NCBI RefSeq assembly: GCF_021431925.1
Contig: NZ_CP090371.1
Coordinates: 1,240,001-1,304,000 of the forward strand
Reading direction: 5' to 3'
Source of the DNA: Halobaculum sp. CBA1158
GTDB lineage: Archaea > Halobacteriota > Halobacteria > Halobacteriales > Haloferacaceae
Length of the DNA: 64,000 nt
Shown here: piece by piece, positions 43,301-52,089 of the stretch
How the letters are laid out: every line of letters begins with the position of its first letter
Numbering within the stretch: position 1 is the stretch's first letter
Made by a program: the position numbers and the translations under genes
The notes under the pieces: generated by a model
Told to the model about the DNA's origin: nothing
Databases searched by the model: none
What the model saw: the letters and a program-made list of their open reading frames with translations, nothing else

Positions 43301-44614
43301 ATGAACATAGCCCTGATCACGGTCGACTCTCTTCGAGCAGATCACGTCGGATTTAACGGATATGACCGTGATACGACCCCTACGCTCGACGAGCGCGCGG
43401 ACGAATCCCACATCTTCACCGATACGGTGGCGCACGCATGCGCGACGAGACCGTCCTTTCCATCGATACTGACTTCGACCCATGGGCTTCTATACGGCGG
43501 GTTCGACCACCTCGCCGATGAGCAGGTCCCTCTCTCGGTTCCCCTCTCGGATTCGGGGTATGCGACCGCCGGTTTCCATTCAAATCCATATCTCTCCGCA
43601 CAATTCGGGTATGATCGCGGATTCGACCACTTCAGCGACTCCGAGCGGGATCCCACGTTTGCGTCCCGGCTACGCCGATATGTCTCCGAGAACGTCGGCG
43701 GTCGGGTCAACGACCTGCTATCGTGGGTTCACACGAAAACTGAAGAACACGCCGGTGTCGATGTCGGGGACTACTATAAAGACGCAACCACCTTGACCGA
43801 CGAAGCACTCGAATGGGTTGAATCGGTACAGGAACCCTGGTTTTTGTGGGTACACTACATGGACCCACACCACCCGTATATCCCTCCCTCGGAGCATCAA
43901 GCCTTCGGGGAGCCCATCTCCAAACGACGGGGAGTCAAGCTTCGACAACGAGTACTTGATGACCCCGATGGTCTGAGCGAATCGGATTGGAGCGATCTCG
44001 TCGATCTCTATGACGCCGAGATCCGCTACACCGACGCTGAAATAGGTCGACTTCTCGATGGTATCGGAAACGCGACGTGGGCAGTTACGGCCGACCACGG
44101 CGAAGAGTTCCACGAACATGGTGGCTTCGGTCACAAGAATCGGTTCTACGAGGAACACGTACACGTACCGTTCATGTTGGGTGGCGTTCACGGATCGGGC
44201 GTTCACAACCACCTCGTCGGACTGAACGACGTTCCGATGACGCTCCTGCGACTTGCCGACGTGGACGTTCCGGACACCTATCGCGGGGTCGACGCACGCG
44301 AAGGTACCCGTGACCGCGTTCTCGGTGGGTGGGCTGGAGACGTAGGAACGGACCTCGATCGTGGTCGACTAATGAGTCGAACTGAGACGGAAAAATACAT
44401 TCGCGATATCAGCGACGACACGGAGGAAATGTATGATCTATGTTCCGATCCGGAAGAATCTCACAACCGTACCACTTTCCAGGGCAAGTCAGACCACCGA
44501 ACTGCCGTGGACTCGTTCATTGAGGAGGTCAAACGAACTTCTGAACGGGCTCAAGCCGTCGAGATAAGCGACGACCTCGAAAACCAACTCGAAAATCTCG
44601 GATACATGGAATGA
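43301..44614 (+). CDS. Alkaline-phosphatase-superfamily protein, sulfatase-like, with a Thr nucleophile
   Basis: 437 residues. The fold signatures are MNIALITVDSLRADHVG at the N-terminus, VHYMDPHHPYIPP in the middle and AVTADHGEEFHEHGGFGHKN for the second metal site. In true sulfatases a C/S-x-P-x-R motif holds the formylglycine; here that place reads T49-R-P-S-F53, so the formylglycine Cys and Arg are missing and Thr49 is the likely nucleophile. This is the pattern of phosphoglycerol or phosphoethanolamine transferases and phosphatases. It overlaps the flippase gene by 4 bases. It probably modifies the surface glycan or a lipid. Confidence 0.82.
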   Translation: MNIALITVDSLRADHVGFNGYDRDTTPTLDERADESHIFTDTVAHACATRPSFPSILTSTHGLLYGGFDHLADEQVPLSVPLSDSGYATAGFHSNPYLSAQFGYDRGFDHFSDSERDPTFASRLRRYVSENVGGRVNDLLSWVHTKTEEHAGVDVGDYYKDATTLTDEALEWVESVQEPWFLWVHYMDPHHPYIPPSEHQAFGEPISKRRGVKLRQRVLDDPDGLSESDWSDLVDLYDAEIRYTDAEIGRLLDGIGNATWAVTADHGEEFHEHGGFGHKNRFYEEHVHVPFMLGGVHGSGVHNHLVGLNDVPMTLLRLADVDVPDTYRGVDAREGTRDRVLGGWAGDVGTDLDRGRLMSRTETEKYIRDISDDTEEMYDLCSDPEESHNRTTFQGKSDHRTAVDSFIEEVKRTSERAQAVEISDDLENQLENLGYME

Positions 44615-46050
44615 ATCGAGAAGGGGGATTCGGGCTTGAGGTGTCGAAGGGACTGGTAGCCAAGATTTCTCTCGCCGTTATCGGGTTTCTCGGCAGCATC
44701 GTGTTCGCGCGAACTCTCGGTCCGGTCGGATATGGTGCATTCAGCGTTCTCGTCTCGGTCGCGAACATCCTTGACAATCCCGTACGTGGACTGGGGACCG
44801 CCTGTCAGAAATACATCGCTGAAGAGGGCCGCAGCGACGGAGAAATACTCACCATCGGTCTGGTTGGGACTACAGTCCTCGGTGGTATCGTGGTCGCAGG
44901 GCTATTGATTGTCGGCCCACGTATCAATTACTTCGATATCGAGAACGGGCCATATTACGTAGCCGTAGTGTTCGTCGGGCTCATATTCTTCAAAACGTTA
45001 CAACCCATGGTTTCCGGTCAAGGGAAGTTCGGCACCGCAGTATTCCTTGACTCACTTCGATCGCTATTCACGATACCACTACAAGTCGCGCTAGTTCTCC
45101 TCGGCTGGGGAGTGGGAGGTATGATTTACGGTCTGACGGCCGCCTCTTTGCTAACCGTTCCATTCTCGCTCCGCGTGCTCGGTGTGAGACCGCAACTACC
45201 GAGTAAACAGACTGTCGAGGACATTCTCTCGTATTCTAAGTATTCAATATCTAGTAGTTTCGTCGGATCTGCATACGGACAACTGGATATCCTGTTGCTT
45301 GGTGCTGTCATAGGCTCTGGCGCATCGGGGCAGTATCGGATCGCGTTGCAACTCGCTTTGCCGGGAGCATTGTTGTCGATGGTCATGGGGTCGGGGCTTC
45401 TTGCAGAGGTGAGCTCCCTGGCCAGCCGGGGCGAGGAAGTGGCACAACAGGTGACTAATAACGTCTCGTTCACCTCGTTGTTCGCTATTCCGCTGTTCTT
45501 CGGCGCATTAGCCATGCCTGAGTCGATCATCGTCACCGTGTTCGGAGAGGCATATCGTGATGCGGTGCCGTTGCTTATCGGGCTCGCAGTTTATCAAATA
45601 CTCAAGACACAGTCGGTACAGATCTCTTCAGTACTCGAAGGGTTTGGTCGTCCGGATCTCATGTTATATCTCAGTACGGTCACGCTGGTCGTGAACCTCG
45701 GCTTGGGAGTCTTACTCATATTCCAGATGGGTGCCCTGGGTGTCGTCTTGGCAACGATCGTTGCAGAAGGAACAAAACTGGTACTCATGACGTACTATGC
45801 GCGTCGCGAGATTCCGTACAATCCGTTTCCACCGGCGATTCGATATCAGGTCGTCGCCGGCGTTGGAATGTTTCTCATCATCGATCTCTTACACGGCTTC
45901 TGGGGAGTTTCCTCGTGGTTCGAACTTCTCGGACTCGTCGGAGTCGGTGCCGTCCTCTATGGTCTGTTTCTCGTTTCTCTCTCGGACATTTTCATGGATA
46001 CGGCTCGTACGATCATCTCTGACGCACAAGAACAGTACCTCGGACGTTGA
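44611..46050 (+). CDS. Polysaccharide/lipid-linked oligosaccharide flippase (Wzx, MATE-like)
   Basis: 479 residues with about 12-14 hydrophobic helices. The N-terminal FARTLGPVGYGAFSVLVSVA is the hallmark of the polysaccharide-transport (Wzx/RfbX) family, to which haloarchaeal AglR belongs; a second half has SYSKYSISSSFVGSAYGQLD and VFGEAYRDAVPLLIGLAVYQ. It would move the lipid-linked glycan to the outer face, upstream of AglB. Start overlaps the previous gene (ATGA). A gene symbol is not assigned because AglR identity cannot be shown. Confidence 0.88.
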   Translation: MNREGGFGLEVSKGLVAKISLAVIGFLGSIVFARTLGPVGYGAFSVLVSVANILDNPVRGLGTACQKYIAEEGRSDGEILTIGLVGTTVLGGIVVAGLLIVGPRINYFDIENGPYYVAVVFVGLIFFKTLQPMVSGQGKFGTAVFLDSLRSLFTIPLQVALVLLGWGVGGMIYGLTAASLLTVPFSLRVLGVRPQLPSKQTVEDILSYSKYSISSSFVGSAYGQLDILLLGAVIGSGASGQYRIALQLALPGALLSMVMGSGLLAEVSSLASRGEEVAQQVTNNVSFTSLFAIPLFFGALAMPESIIVTVFGEAYRDAVPLLIGLAVYQILKTQSVQISSVLEGFGRPDLMLYLSTVTLVVNLGLGVLLIFQMGALGVVLATIVAEGTKLVLMTYYARREIPYNPFPPAIRYQVVAGVGMFLIIDLLHGFWGVSSWFELLGLVGVGAVLYGLFLVSLSDIFMDTARTIISDAQEQYLGR

Positions 46051-46086
46051 CCCTGGGTATGACAACGAATAGAAGCTCGAATGGTT

Positions 46087-47733
46087 TCAGGAATCCCCCG
46101 AGCAGGTGTCTATCACCATGAATTCGCCGTGTCGTTTGATATTATCACGATTATCTATACTATCCTCTATATATTGCAACACCGAGTTGTCCTCGTCGAC
46201 CTTATCGACCCACGAGGTCGAGACGACGACGAGACAAGGACGGCGTTTGTCCAAGACGGTACCGATGTTGCTATATTTTGTTCCGACGAGGGTAACCGAT
46301 CTGTCTCCCACCGCGAACTGTTTCGGAACGTGTACGTTCTTAGTAAACTTCCCGACCCGATGTTCCCCGAGATACCATCGAAACGGAAGCGGATTTACCA
46401 CGATAGCAGTCGCTTGGGTATTTTCGCTTGCGTGGTTCGTGATATCTTTCGAGGCGTCCCCGATACCTGAATCGGTTCGGATCGAGTCGTGTGTGGTCGC
46501 CCCTCCGAGTGATGGTGGAACGATCGAAATCAAGAGTAATAGCGTGATTGCGACCGCCACGAGTCTCCTTTGTGAGGCCAGCTTCTTCGAACGCTGATCG
46601 GAGACAAATCTGACAACTACCATGGAAATTTTCACAATTAAGTATCCCGCCGCGAGAGCAAGCAGCGGATATAATGGGACGAGATATCTAGATAGTTTAA
46701 CAGATAATACTGAGTGGATGAGAAGTGGGCCGATCAGGAGTCCCACGAATCCGATGCGGATCCCTCGATCTCCGATCCGGCCGAGCGCTGCGATCACCGC
46801 TGTGACGAGTCCGGCAAGGTACGGAATACCACCGAACGTGGCGATCCAGTAGGGAAGGACCCACGCTGGAGGCGAAAAGTACGTCGTCCCCAGCACGATA
46901 ACTCGGTGGCCGTTATCCAAATGCGAGAGATTGTGAACTATCGACGCTGCAAAGGCGAATGCGACGCTTCCGAGCCACGGTATCGAGAAAATCGTTTGTG
47001 CGATTTCTGGGGGTGTGGCCCCGCCGTAGTACGTCGGTGCTGGAGAGAACGCGAACGGTAAATAGACAAGTATGAATGTGAGTACAGCCCCCACGGTGTA
47101 CGCCCGTACGATCCGTCGCCAACGGTTACGATGTTCGACGAGTGCCATCCAAGAAACGATTGCCAACAATCCGAACACGTAGAGGGCACCTTGTACCTTG
47201 ATCGAACCGGCAAACACGCTCAATGTGCCAAGTATGGATGCTGCTTGACCGTCGCGTTCTTCGCGATACCACCAGACGGTCACGCCGAAGGCCGCAGTCA
47301 CGACTACCGCTAGCGGAACGTCAAGCATCGCCATCGTGGCATAGTAGTTATACTCTGGAAGAGCAGCAAGGAGCAACGCCGCGACGAGTGCGGTCAGACG
47401 GTTGAAAACGTACCGTGCAGTTCCATAGATCACGGTGATAGAAGCGACCCCGATCATCGCAATTGGTGCACGGATTGTTTCCTCGGAAACCCCAAACAAC
47501 CACTGTGAAGCACCAATCAGGTACTTTGCGAGCGGAGCATGCATATGCGTTGGGTTTCCATGCATATTTCCTTCGATCATCGAAATACCTGCTTGCGCGT
47601 AGAACACTTCGTCCATAATCACTCCTCCAGGGAGGTTGCCCGCGTATCTGACTGTGATCAGTATTACGATAAGATAGAGCTCACCGTAACTGGTTAGCTG
47701 GTTACAAACATTAGTATATATTTTGTTATTCAT
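46087..47733 (-). CDS. GT39/ArnT-like GT-C membrane glycosyltransferase
   Basis: 548 residues. The first loop has the GT-C motif MDEVFYAQAGISMIEG with D41-E42, followed by HMHAPLAKYLIGASQWLFG, close to the H-P-P-L-G of PMT/ArnT enzymes. These use polyprenyl-phosphate sugars outside the membrane. About 11 helices follow, with SVKLSRYLVPLYPLLALAAG near the end of the membrane part, then an outer domain of about 140 residues. It faces the flippase gene tail to tail, 36 bases apart. The acceptor could be the N-glycan or a surface protein. Confidence 0.85.
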   Translation of the reverse strand: MNNKIYTNVCNQLTSYGELYLIVILITVRYAGNLPGGVIMDEVFYAQAGISMIEGNMHGNPTHMHAPLAKYLIGASQWLFGVSEETIRAPIAMIGVASITVIYGTARYVFNRLTALVAALLLAALPEYNYYATMAMLDVPLAVVVTAAFGVTVWWYREERDGQAASILGTLSVFAGSIKVQGALYVFGLLAIVSWMALVEHRNRWRRIVRAYTVGAVLTFILVYLPFAFSPAPTYYGGATPPEIAQTIFSIPWLGSVAFAFAASIVHNLSHLDNGHRVIVLGTTYFSPPAWVLPYWIATFGGIPYLAGLVTAVIAALGRIGDRGIRIGFVGLLIGPLLIHSVLSVKLSRYLVPLYPLLALAAGYLIVKISMVVVRFVSDQRSKKLASQRRLVAVAITLLLLISIVPPSLGGATTHDSIRTDSGIGDASKDITNHASENTQATAIVVNPLPFRWYLGEHRVGKFTKNVHVPKQFAVGDRSVTLVGTKYSNIGTVLDKRRPCLVVVSTSWVDKVDEDNSVLQYIEDSIDNRDNIKRHGEFMVIDTCSGDS

Positions 47734-48446
47734 TGGTTCGTATATGGAAGCAAGAAATTATTAAACTATTTTTATTTTTCGCTCTCCTGTGATCCAGTCT
47801 ATGTATTCAAACGTAGTATATGAATTATCGGTTCCCATGGTGTATAAAGCCATCGTAGACGTTGTCATATGAGTCTTGAGAATGGTTTCATATACCAAAT
47901 TGCCGGCCTCAAAAATAATAAAAAGGAAACGATCGCAGGAGTCCTCTCGGAACTCTTGGTCCGACACAGACCTGTTCGTGGAACATCCTACATTGTTCGA
48001 TATAGCAGCTCGGTAAATCACTACCGTAATCAAAGAGTTCGCGGCATACAGATGAAGCAGTTCATCGGGGGCTCAGGACGAAAAATAATTGCCCCGATTG
48101 CTGTCTGTCTCTGAATAGATAGCTCTCTAACCGAGGATCGACCCAAACTATCGATCCGTCGATAGTGATTCGTACATGAGGTGATTGAAGTAGTGTAGGG
48201 TGACATCACCGCTCTTGGTTTTTATATACTGCAGACCTCTTCTGTCGGTTGAAGCGCCGTCTTCCGAAACGAGTTCGTTCATAATTGTGAGAAAGCATCG
48301 TTCGGAGGTTGAACTGCGAACTGGAAGATCTGATGGAGATTTCACCATGTGATATTTAGAAATTATATTATTCCTTACACTATTACCACAGGTTTGAGGT
48401 CTCATTCGAGAAGACGGTCTGAGATGGAAAATATGCGTTCGGACGG
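47734..48446. other. AT-rich region without a firm gene
   Basis: 713 bases between two glycosylation genes. Short open frames exist on both strands (for example 47869-48114 plus and 47761-48033 minus) but their translations do not resemble proteins I know. The AT-rich stretch and multiple stops suggest gene decay. One short minus-strand frame at 48148-48348 is listed separately. No RNA gene, repeat array or terminal inverted repeat was recognised. Confidence 0.5.
48148..48348 (-). CDS. Possible small protein or gene fragment
   Basis: A 66-codon frame, MVKSPSDLPVRSSTSERCFL at the start and HYFNHLMYESLSTDR at the end. It reads as a plausible soluble protein end but matches nothing I know. It could be the C-terminal remnant of a lost gene. 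Support is weak: open frame and composition only. Confidence 0.25.
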   Translation of the reverse strand: MVKSPSDLPVRSSTSERCFLTIMNELVSEDGASTDRRGLQYIKTKSGDVTLHYFNHLMYESLSTDR

Positions 48447-49018
48447 GTGATGGGTGGAGACTGGGATCGAGGAGACCCACAAACACACCCGAATGCTTCG
48501 GCGTCTCCGAAAATCGCCGACCGATTTTCGGAGAGCACGCTGTACGAGTCGTTCAGGAGGCACTTCGATGACGGTGTCCCGTGGGAAGAAACGCAACTGT
48601 ATCGAGACGAGCTACAGAAGATCGAAACGACTCTTACGACTGGCCGCAGACAGAGTCCGATGTTCGGCGTCGCTATGCGAAGATCGACTCGCTCCACGAG
48701 GACATCGCTGAGAACGGATATCGAACCCAGACTGAACTCTACCAGACAGGAGAGCGCGTCGGTACTGGGTTCGGCAACGACATCGGTCCGAAGGGACTGC
48801 TTGAAAGATTCGCACACGAGATCACGGTGGACATCGGTCGAGACGGAACGCTATTGTTTGTCGACGGCCGCCACAGGCTGGCGATCGCCAAGGTCGCGGA
48901 GGTCGACCGAATCCCAGTAACTATTTTGGTTCGCCATGAGACGTGGATGGAGCACCGCGATCGGGTTATCGAAAACGGACGGGATGAGGATCACCCCGAC
49001 TTCCGAGATCCGATGTAG
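48447..49018 (+). pseudogene. ParB-like nuclease-domain protein, frameshifted
   Basis: Two overlapping plus frames together give one protein. The first (48447 onward) reads IADRFSESTLYESFRRHFDD then VPWEETQLYRDELQKIE up to about 48625. The second continues in another frame with YDWPQTESDVRRRYAKIDSL, TELYQTGERVGTGFGNDIG and the ParB-like core LLFVDGRHRLAIAKVAEVDR, ending DHPDFRDPM. A 1-base loss near 48615-48635 explains the break. Such ParB-like proteins occur in haloarchaeal glycan islands, role unknown. The true start is uncertain. A sequencing error cannot be excluded. Confidence 0.75.
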
Positions 49019-49104
49019 TGTCCCACCGTACCGTTTTTAGATAGGATGCCAACGAGAGGTCAAAGTCAACAGCAATAAGACTACTTGCCTCCTCAGACGG
49101 GTCA

Positions 49105-50001
49105 ATGGGTGAACTGGCAGTCACGTTCGCTGCGGGAGAAGGTAAATACGACGAGCAGGGACTGTATCTTGCTCGTTCGCTTGCTCGAACGAACCCAGAT
49201 GTCGAGATATACGTGTTCGTCCCCGAAAGCGAGTCTCCGTCGCATGAGAGTGAACTTTCAGATCTCGGAACGATCGTCCGGGGAAAGCAGACGATCCCGG
49301 AATACGGAATCTCGACGAAGATCGACGCCCTGAAATCAGCCGAACAGACCGCTGATGAAGAGTACCTCCTACTGCTTGATACGGATACCCTCGTATTTGA
49401 TGAGATAACCGTTCACGAGAGCGGACACGACCTATATCTTAAGCCCGCCGATATCGGCCTTCAGTACTGGGGTCGTGAGTCAGAATCGTCCGTAACGTGG
49501 CGAAGTTTAGCCGAACGTCTCGACTTACCGTCGCCTCGCTGGACGGAGAAGAGCACGTTCGATCACAATCCCATTCCTCCCTACTGGAACGCGGGATTCG
49601 TTCTCACCGCGAACAACGGGTTCGGCCACCGGTGGATGGAGGCTGTGAAGACGATCTATCCGGACATTCCGTATGAGTGGCATGCGGATCAAGTTACCCT
49701 CGGGCTATTATCTCAGGAATACGATACGATCTCGGTGAATAATCGGTATAATTACCCGCTTCACCTGCGAATTCGGATCCCTGATGACGTTATTGTCGTT
49801 CATTACCATGATATGAAACACCTCCAAAAAGCTCACAGATACAAGTCGGTTATTCGATCGATCGGGCTGTGGGACGACGTTCAACAGATGGACTATTCGT
49901 ATCTCGATTGGTCCTGGCGGTATCTGAAGCGAAAGACCCTCCCTATGAACGAGCGACATAGCCTAGAACGCTTCCGGGATGCGATCTTTCGGCGCGGGTA
50001 A
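49105..50001 (+). CDS. GT8-like GT-A glycosyltransferase
   Basis: 298 residues. The N-terminal half is a nucleotide-sugar binding fold: AVTFAAGEGKYDEQGLYLAR, then LSDLGTIVRG and KIDALKSAE, and the metal-binding D92-T-D94 in EEYLLLLDTDTLVF. The second half has YWNAGFVLTANNGFGHRWME and HADQVTLGLLSQEYD, typical of GT-A enzymes where N-x-G and the D-Q contact the sugar, and a HYHD motif near the end (HYHDMKHL). Donor and acceptor unknown. It lies alone on the plus strand between a broken gene and a truncated GT2 gene. Confidence 0.8.
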   Translation: MGELAVTFAAGEGKYDEQGLYLARSLARTNPDVEIYVFVPESESPSHESELSDLGTIVRGKQTIPEYGISTKIDALKSAEQTADEEYLLLLDTDTLVFDEITVHESGHDLYLKPADIGLQYWGRESESSVTWRSLAERLDLPSPRWTEKSTFDHNPIPPYWNAGFVLTANNGFGHRWMEAVKTIYPDIPYEWHADQVTLGLLSQEYDTISVNNRYNYPLHLRIRIPDDVIVVHYHDMKHLQKAHRYKSVIRSIGLWDDVQQMDYSYLDWSWRYLKRKTLPMNERHSLERFRDAIFRRG

Positions 50002-50119
50002 CAAGTGCTTCGTTCGACTCACGTATTCGATGACCTCGACTTCCACAGTAAAACGAATCATCCGGGGGTTAGCTGTGGAATGTCAGCACATAATCACCGA
50101 GGTTGCGATCGGTGGCGGT

Positions 50120-50338
50120 ATGAGTCCGACGCTATCCGTCGTTGTTCCGTATTATAATCCAGAGGACTACATTAGAAACGCGTTAGAGAGAATCGAGTCT
50201 CAAACGTACAAAGACTTAGAGGTTATTGTCGTTTACGAATGTTCCGATGAAAACTCGATATCCGTGCCTGAGAAAGCCATCTCAGAGGTCGAATTCCCGG
50301 TTACCGTTTCCAGGCACGATCAGAACCGGGGAACGCCC
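50120..50338 (+). pseudogene. GT2 glycosyltransferase, N-terminal fragment cut off at an IS element
   Basis: The fragment starts at the ATG at 50120 and reads SPTLSVVVPYYNPEDYIRNA, then LERIESQTYKDLEVIVVYEC and VTVSRHDQNRGTP, the classic first 70 residues of a GT2 enzyme up to the N-x-G loop. There the similarity stops and the degenerate IS1595-type element begins. No GT2 continuation is found past the right end of the element, so the rest of the gene is lost. The enzyme cannot be active as it stands. Confidence 0.82.
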
Positions 50339-51240
50339 CTGTGGCGTAGATTGTTGGTGAGCTTGAGGACAGTTTCGAGGATGGTTTTGAGAGCTTCTTT
50401 CCCGGTTTTCGGTAGACACGACGCCGAAGTTGAAACGTTCTGAAATACTGCGTGAGCTTGTCCTTGGAGACACCCCGATGGGGCGAGAGCCAGGATCGCA
50501 CTAGCGATCCGTGGCTCTCGTAGGTATCGACGTGAACGTCTTCATCGGCGTATTCGCCATCGCCGTGGACGACGTATTCACGGTCGAATGGATCGACCTC
50601 GTCAAGTGGTTTGTACACTCGAAAGCCGTCGGTGTGGACGGCCAGCGACTCCTCTTTGCGGTTCACAAGCAGGAGTCGAATTGTAGATCACCGGCGGGCT
50701 TCGCTGGTAGCACGTAGCGGTCTCCAGTACCGCGATTAGTCAGAATAAACGGGTGGCTTGTCCTGCTTGTACATACCTCGTCCACGCGCGAAGAGCCCAC
50801 GAGAACGCGACTTTTGGTGGCGCTTGCGGCCCTTGAGTCCAACTTTCACCTACAGGTCGTCGATTTCGACCGGCCCTTCGAGCTGTGGACGAGGCGCGTC
50901 TAGTGCCTTTTCCAAGCGCTGGACGCGCCGTTATACTGTCTTGTAGGAGACCTCAATCTCAACAACTAACTGCCGAAGACTGGTGTTGAAGCGGATGTGA
51001 GTGTAGACAGCAAGAAACCACTTCCTGAGTGAAAATAATAAATATTCGACAATAGTGACGGTCTGGTCGTTGAATGTACGGTCACAATTCTTACAGCGGT
51101 ATCGCTGGAACTCTCGATAGCTGCCGTACCGAATTACTGATTCGGCACGGTAGCGTGGGCAATAAACGCCGTCACTCCAGCGAATTAGTGCCAGCAGATC
51201 GCGGCGCGACGCTCCGAGACGAACGTTGTTACTGGGAACA
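50320..51240 (-). pseudogene. IS1595-type transposase, multiple frameshifts and stops
   Basis: From the ATG at 51240 the start MFPVTTFVSERRA is followed after a frame change by LLALIRWSDGVYCPRYRAES, the zinc-ribbon part (CKNCDRTFNDQT) and RKWFLAVYTHIRFNTSLRQL. The middle has several stops. The C-terminal part is clear at 50666-50400 (HTDGFRVYKPLDEVDPFDRE, HGDGEYADEDVH, SWLSPHRGVSKDKLTQYFRT, QLRRRVYRKPGK), with another frame change before an ALKTILETVLKL-like end. One zinc ligand of the first C-x2-C is Tyr instead of Cys. The gene cannot make an active transposase. Confidence 0.85.
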
Positions 51241-51264
51241 TGCTTCGTCGGGTTGGGCGTTCGC
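50328..51264 (-). mobile_element. Degenerate IS1595-family (ISH4-like) insertion sequence
   Basis: The interval between the truncated GT2 gene and position 51264 is filled by a decayed IS1595-type transposase gene. Short imperfect terminal matches are seen: GGGGAACGCCCC at the left (50328-50339) and GCGAACGCCC read inward from the right (complement of 51255-51264). No 8-bp target duplication is visible, which fits an old or rearranged copy. The exact ends are approximate. Confidence 0.65.
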
Positions 51265-51393
51265 GTCAAGAAAGTAAGTGAAAATACTCATTTCAGGAAA
51301 TCGCAAGTTCTGATACTGTGGAGAAAGATTTAATAATGCGAAAGATGGTGTGATACCAAGATTCCCGAGATATTCCTATTAGAAATTATATTT

Positions 51394-52089
51394 ATGAGTG
51401 ATAATTCTCGCTATCGGCTATTACAGATACTATCTTTGATTGTTGGTCTTGGAGTCCTTGCCTTGATAGGTATAGTATTCACGCCTACGGTGTATCTGCC
51501 ACTGGCTCAGAAAACCGATCCCAATTGGCTCCTGCTTATACTTGCGATGGTTGGACTCTATGTGATTCGCCCATTCCTCTTATGGCCGTTAAGTGTATTT
51601 TCCGTGTTTATTGGTTATATATCGGGTTTCCCGGAAGGTGTTCCGTTTGTGTTACTTGGAACAGTGTTGACGTGTTTACCGCCATTCCTTCTAGCCACCA
51701 GAGTCGGCAACGATTTTGCATACCTCGGACAAGTTGCAGAACGAGGAGCAAGAATCGTAGAGACGACAGGCGAACTCCGCGGGATGGTCGCTGCTCGACT
51801 CTCACCGGCACCCGCAGACGCTGTCTCCTACAGCGCCGGACTCGCAGGGGTCTCAGCACAGTCTTTCGCTATAGGAACTCTGGTCGGCGAACTGCCGTGG
51901 GCGATTTTCTATGTGGTTATAGGTCAATCACTTCGGTCGTTTTCCGTTGGAGCGGTTCAGCAGACTGACCTCCGCCTGATTTTATTTACTGCTGTGGTCT
52001 CTTTCCTAATCATCGCTCGTCCGCTATACGAATTCGTGCGTGATAACACTAAACAAAGTGGGGATGAGCAGACAGGTCCGTTAAGATGA
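51394..52089 (+). CDS. VTT-domain (TVP38/DedA superfamily) membrane protein
   Basis: 231 residues, about six hydrophobic helices. The VTT core is visible as a re-entrant first part (PFLLWPLSVFSVFIGYISGF with PEGVPFVLLGTVL) and a second part RLSPAPADAVSYSAGLAGVS followed by FAIGTLVGELPWAIFYVVIG, where R and P of the R-x-x-P motif are conserved. Bacterial DedA/UptA members of the superfamily recycle polyprenyl phosphate. In this glycan island a similar job is plausible. Its last 9 bases overlap the end of the convergent gene. Confidence 0.8.
   Translation: MSDNSRYRLLQILSLIVGLGVLALIGIVFTPTVYLPLAQKTDPNWLLLILAMVGLYVIRPFLLWPLSVFSVFIGYISGFPEGVPFVLLGTVLTCLPPFLLATRVGNDFAYLGQVAERGARIVETTGELRGMVAARLSPAPADAVSYSAGLAGVSAQSFAIGTLVGELPWAIFYVVIGQSLRSFSVGAVQQTDLRLILFTAVVSFLIIARPLYEFVRDNTKQSGDEQTGPLR

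Noticed and set aside
43301-44614. Plain call as arylsulfatase
   Set aside because: The C/S-x-P-x-R formylglycine motif is absent; the site reads T-R-P-S-F, so a Thr-nucleophile phosphotransferase or phosphatase is more likely.
47761-48033. Minus-strand 90-codon frame
   Set aside because: The translation has no known pattern, is AT-driven and overlaps another chance frame on the plus strand.
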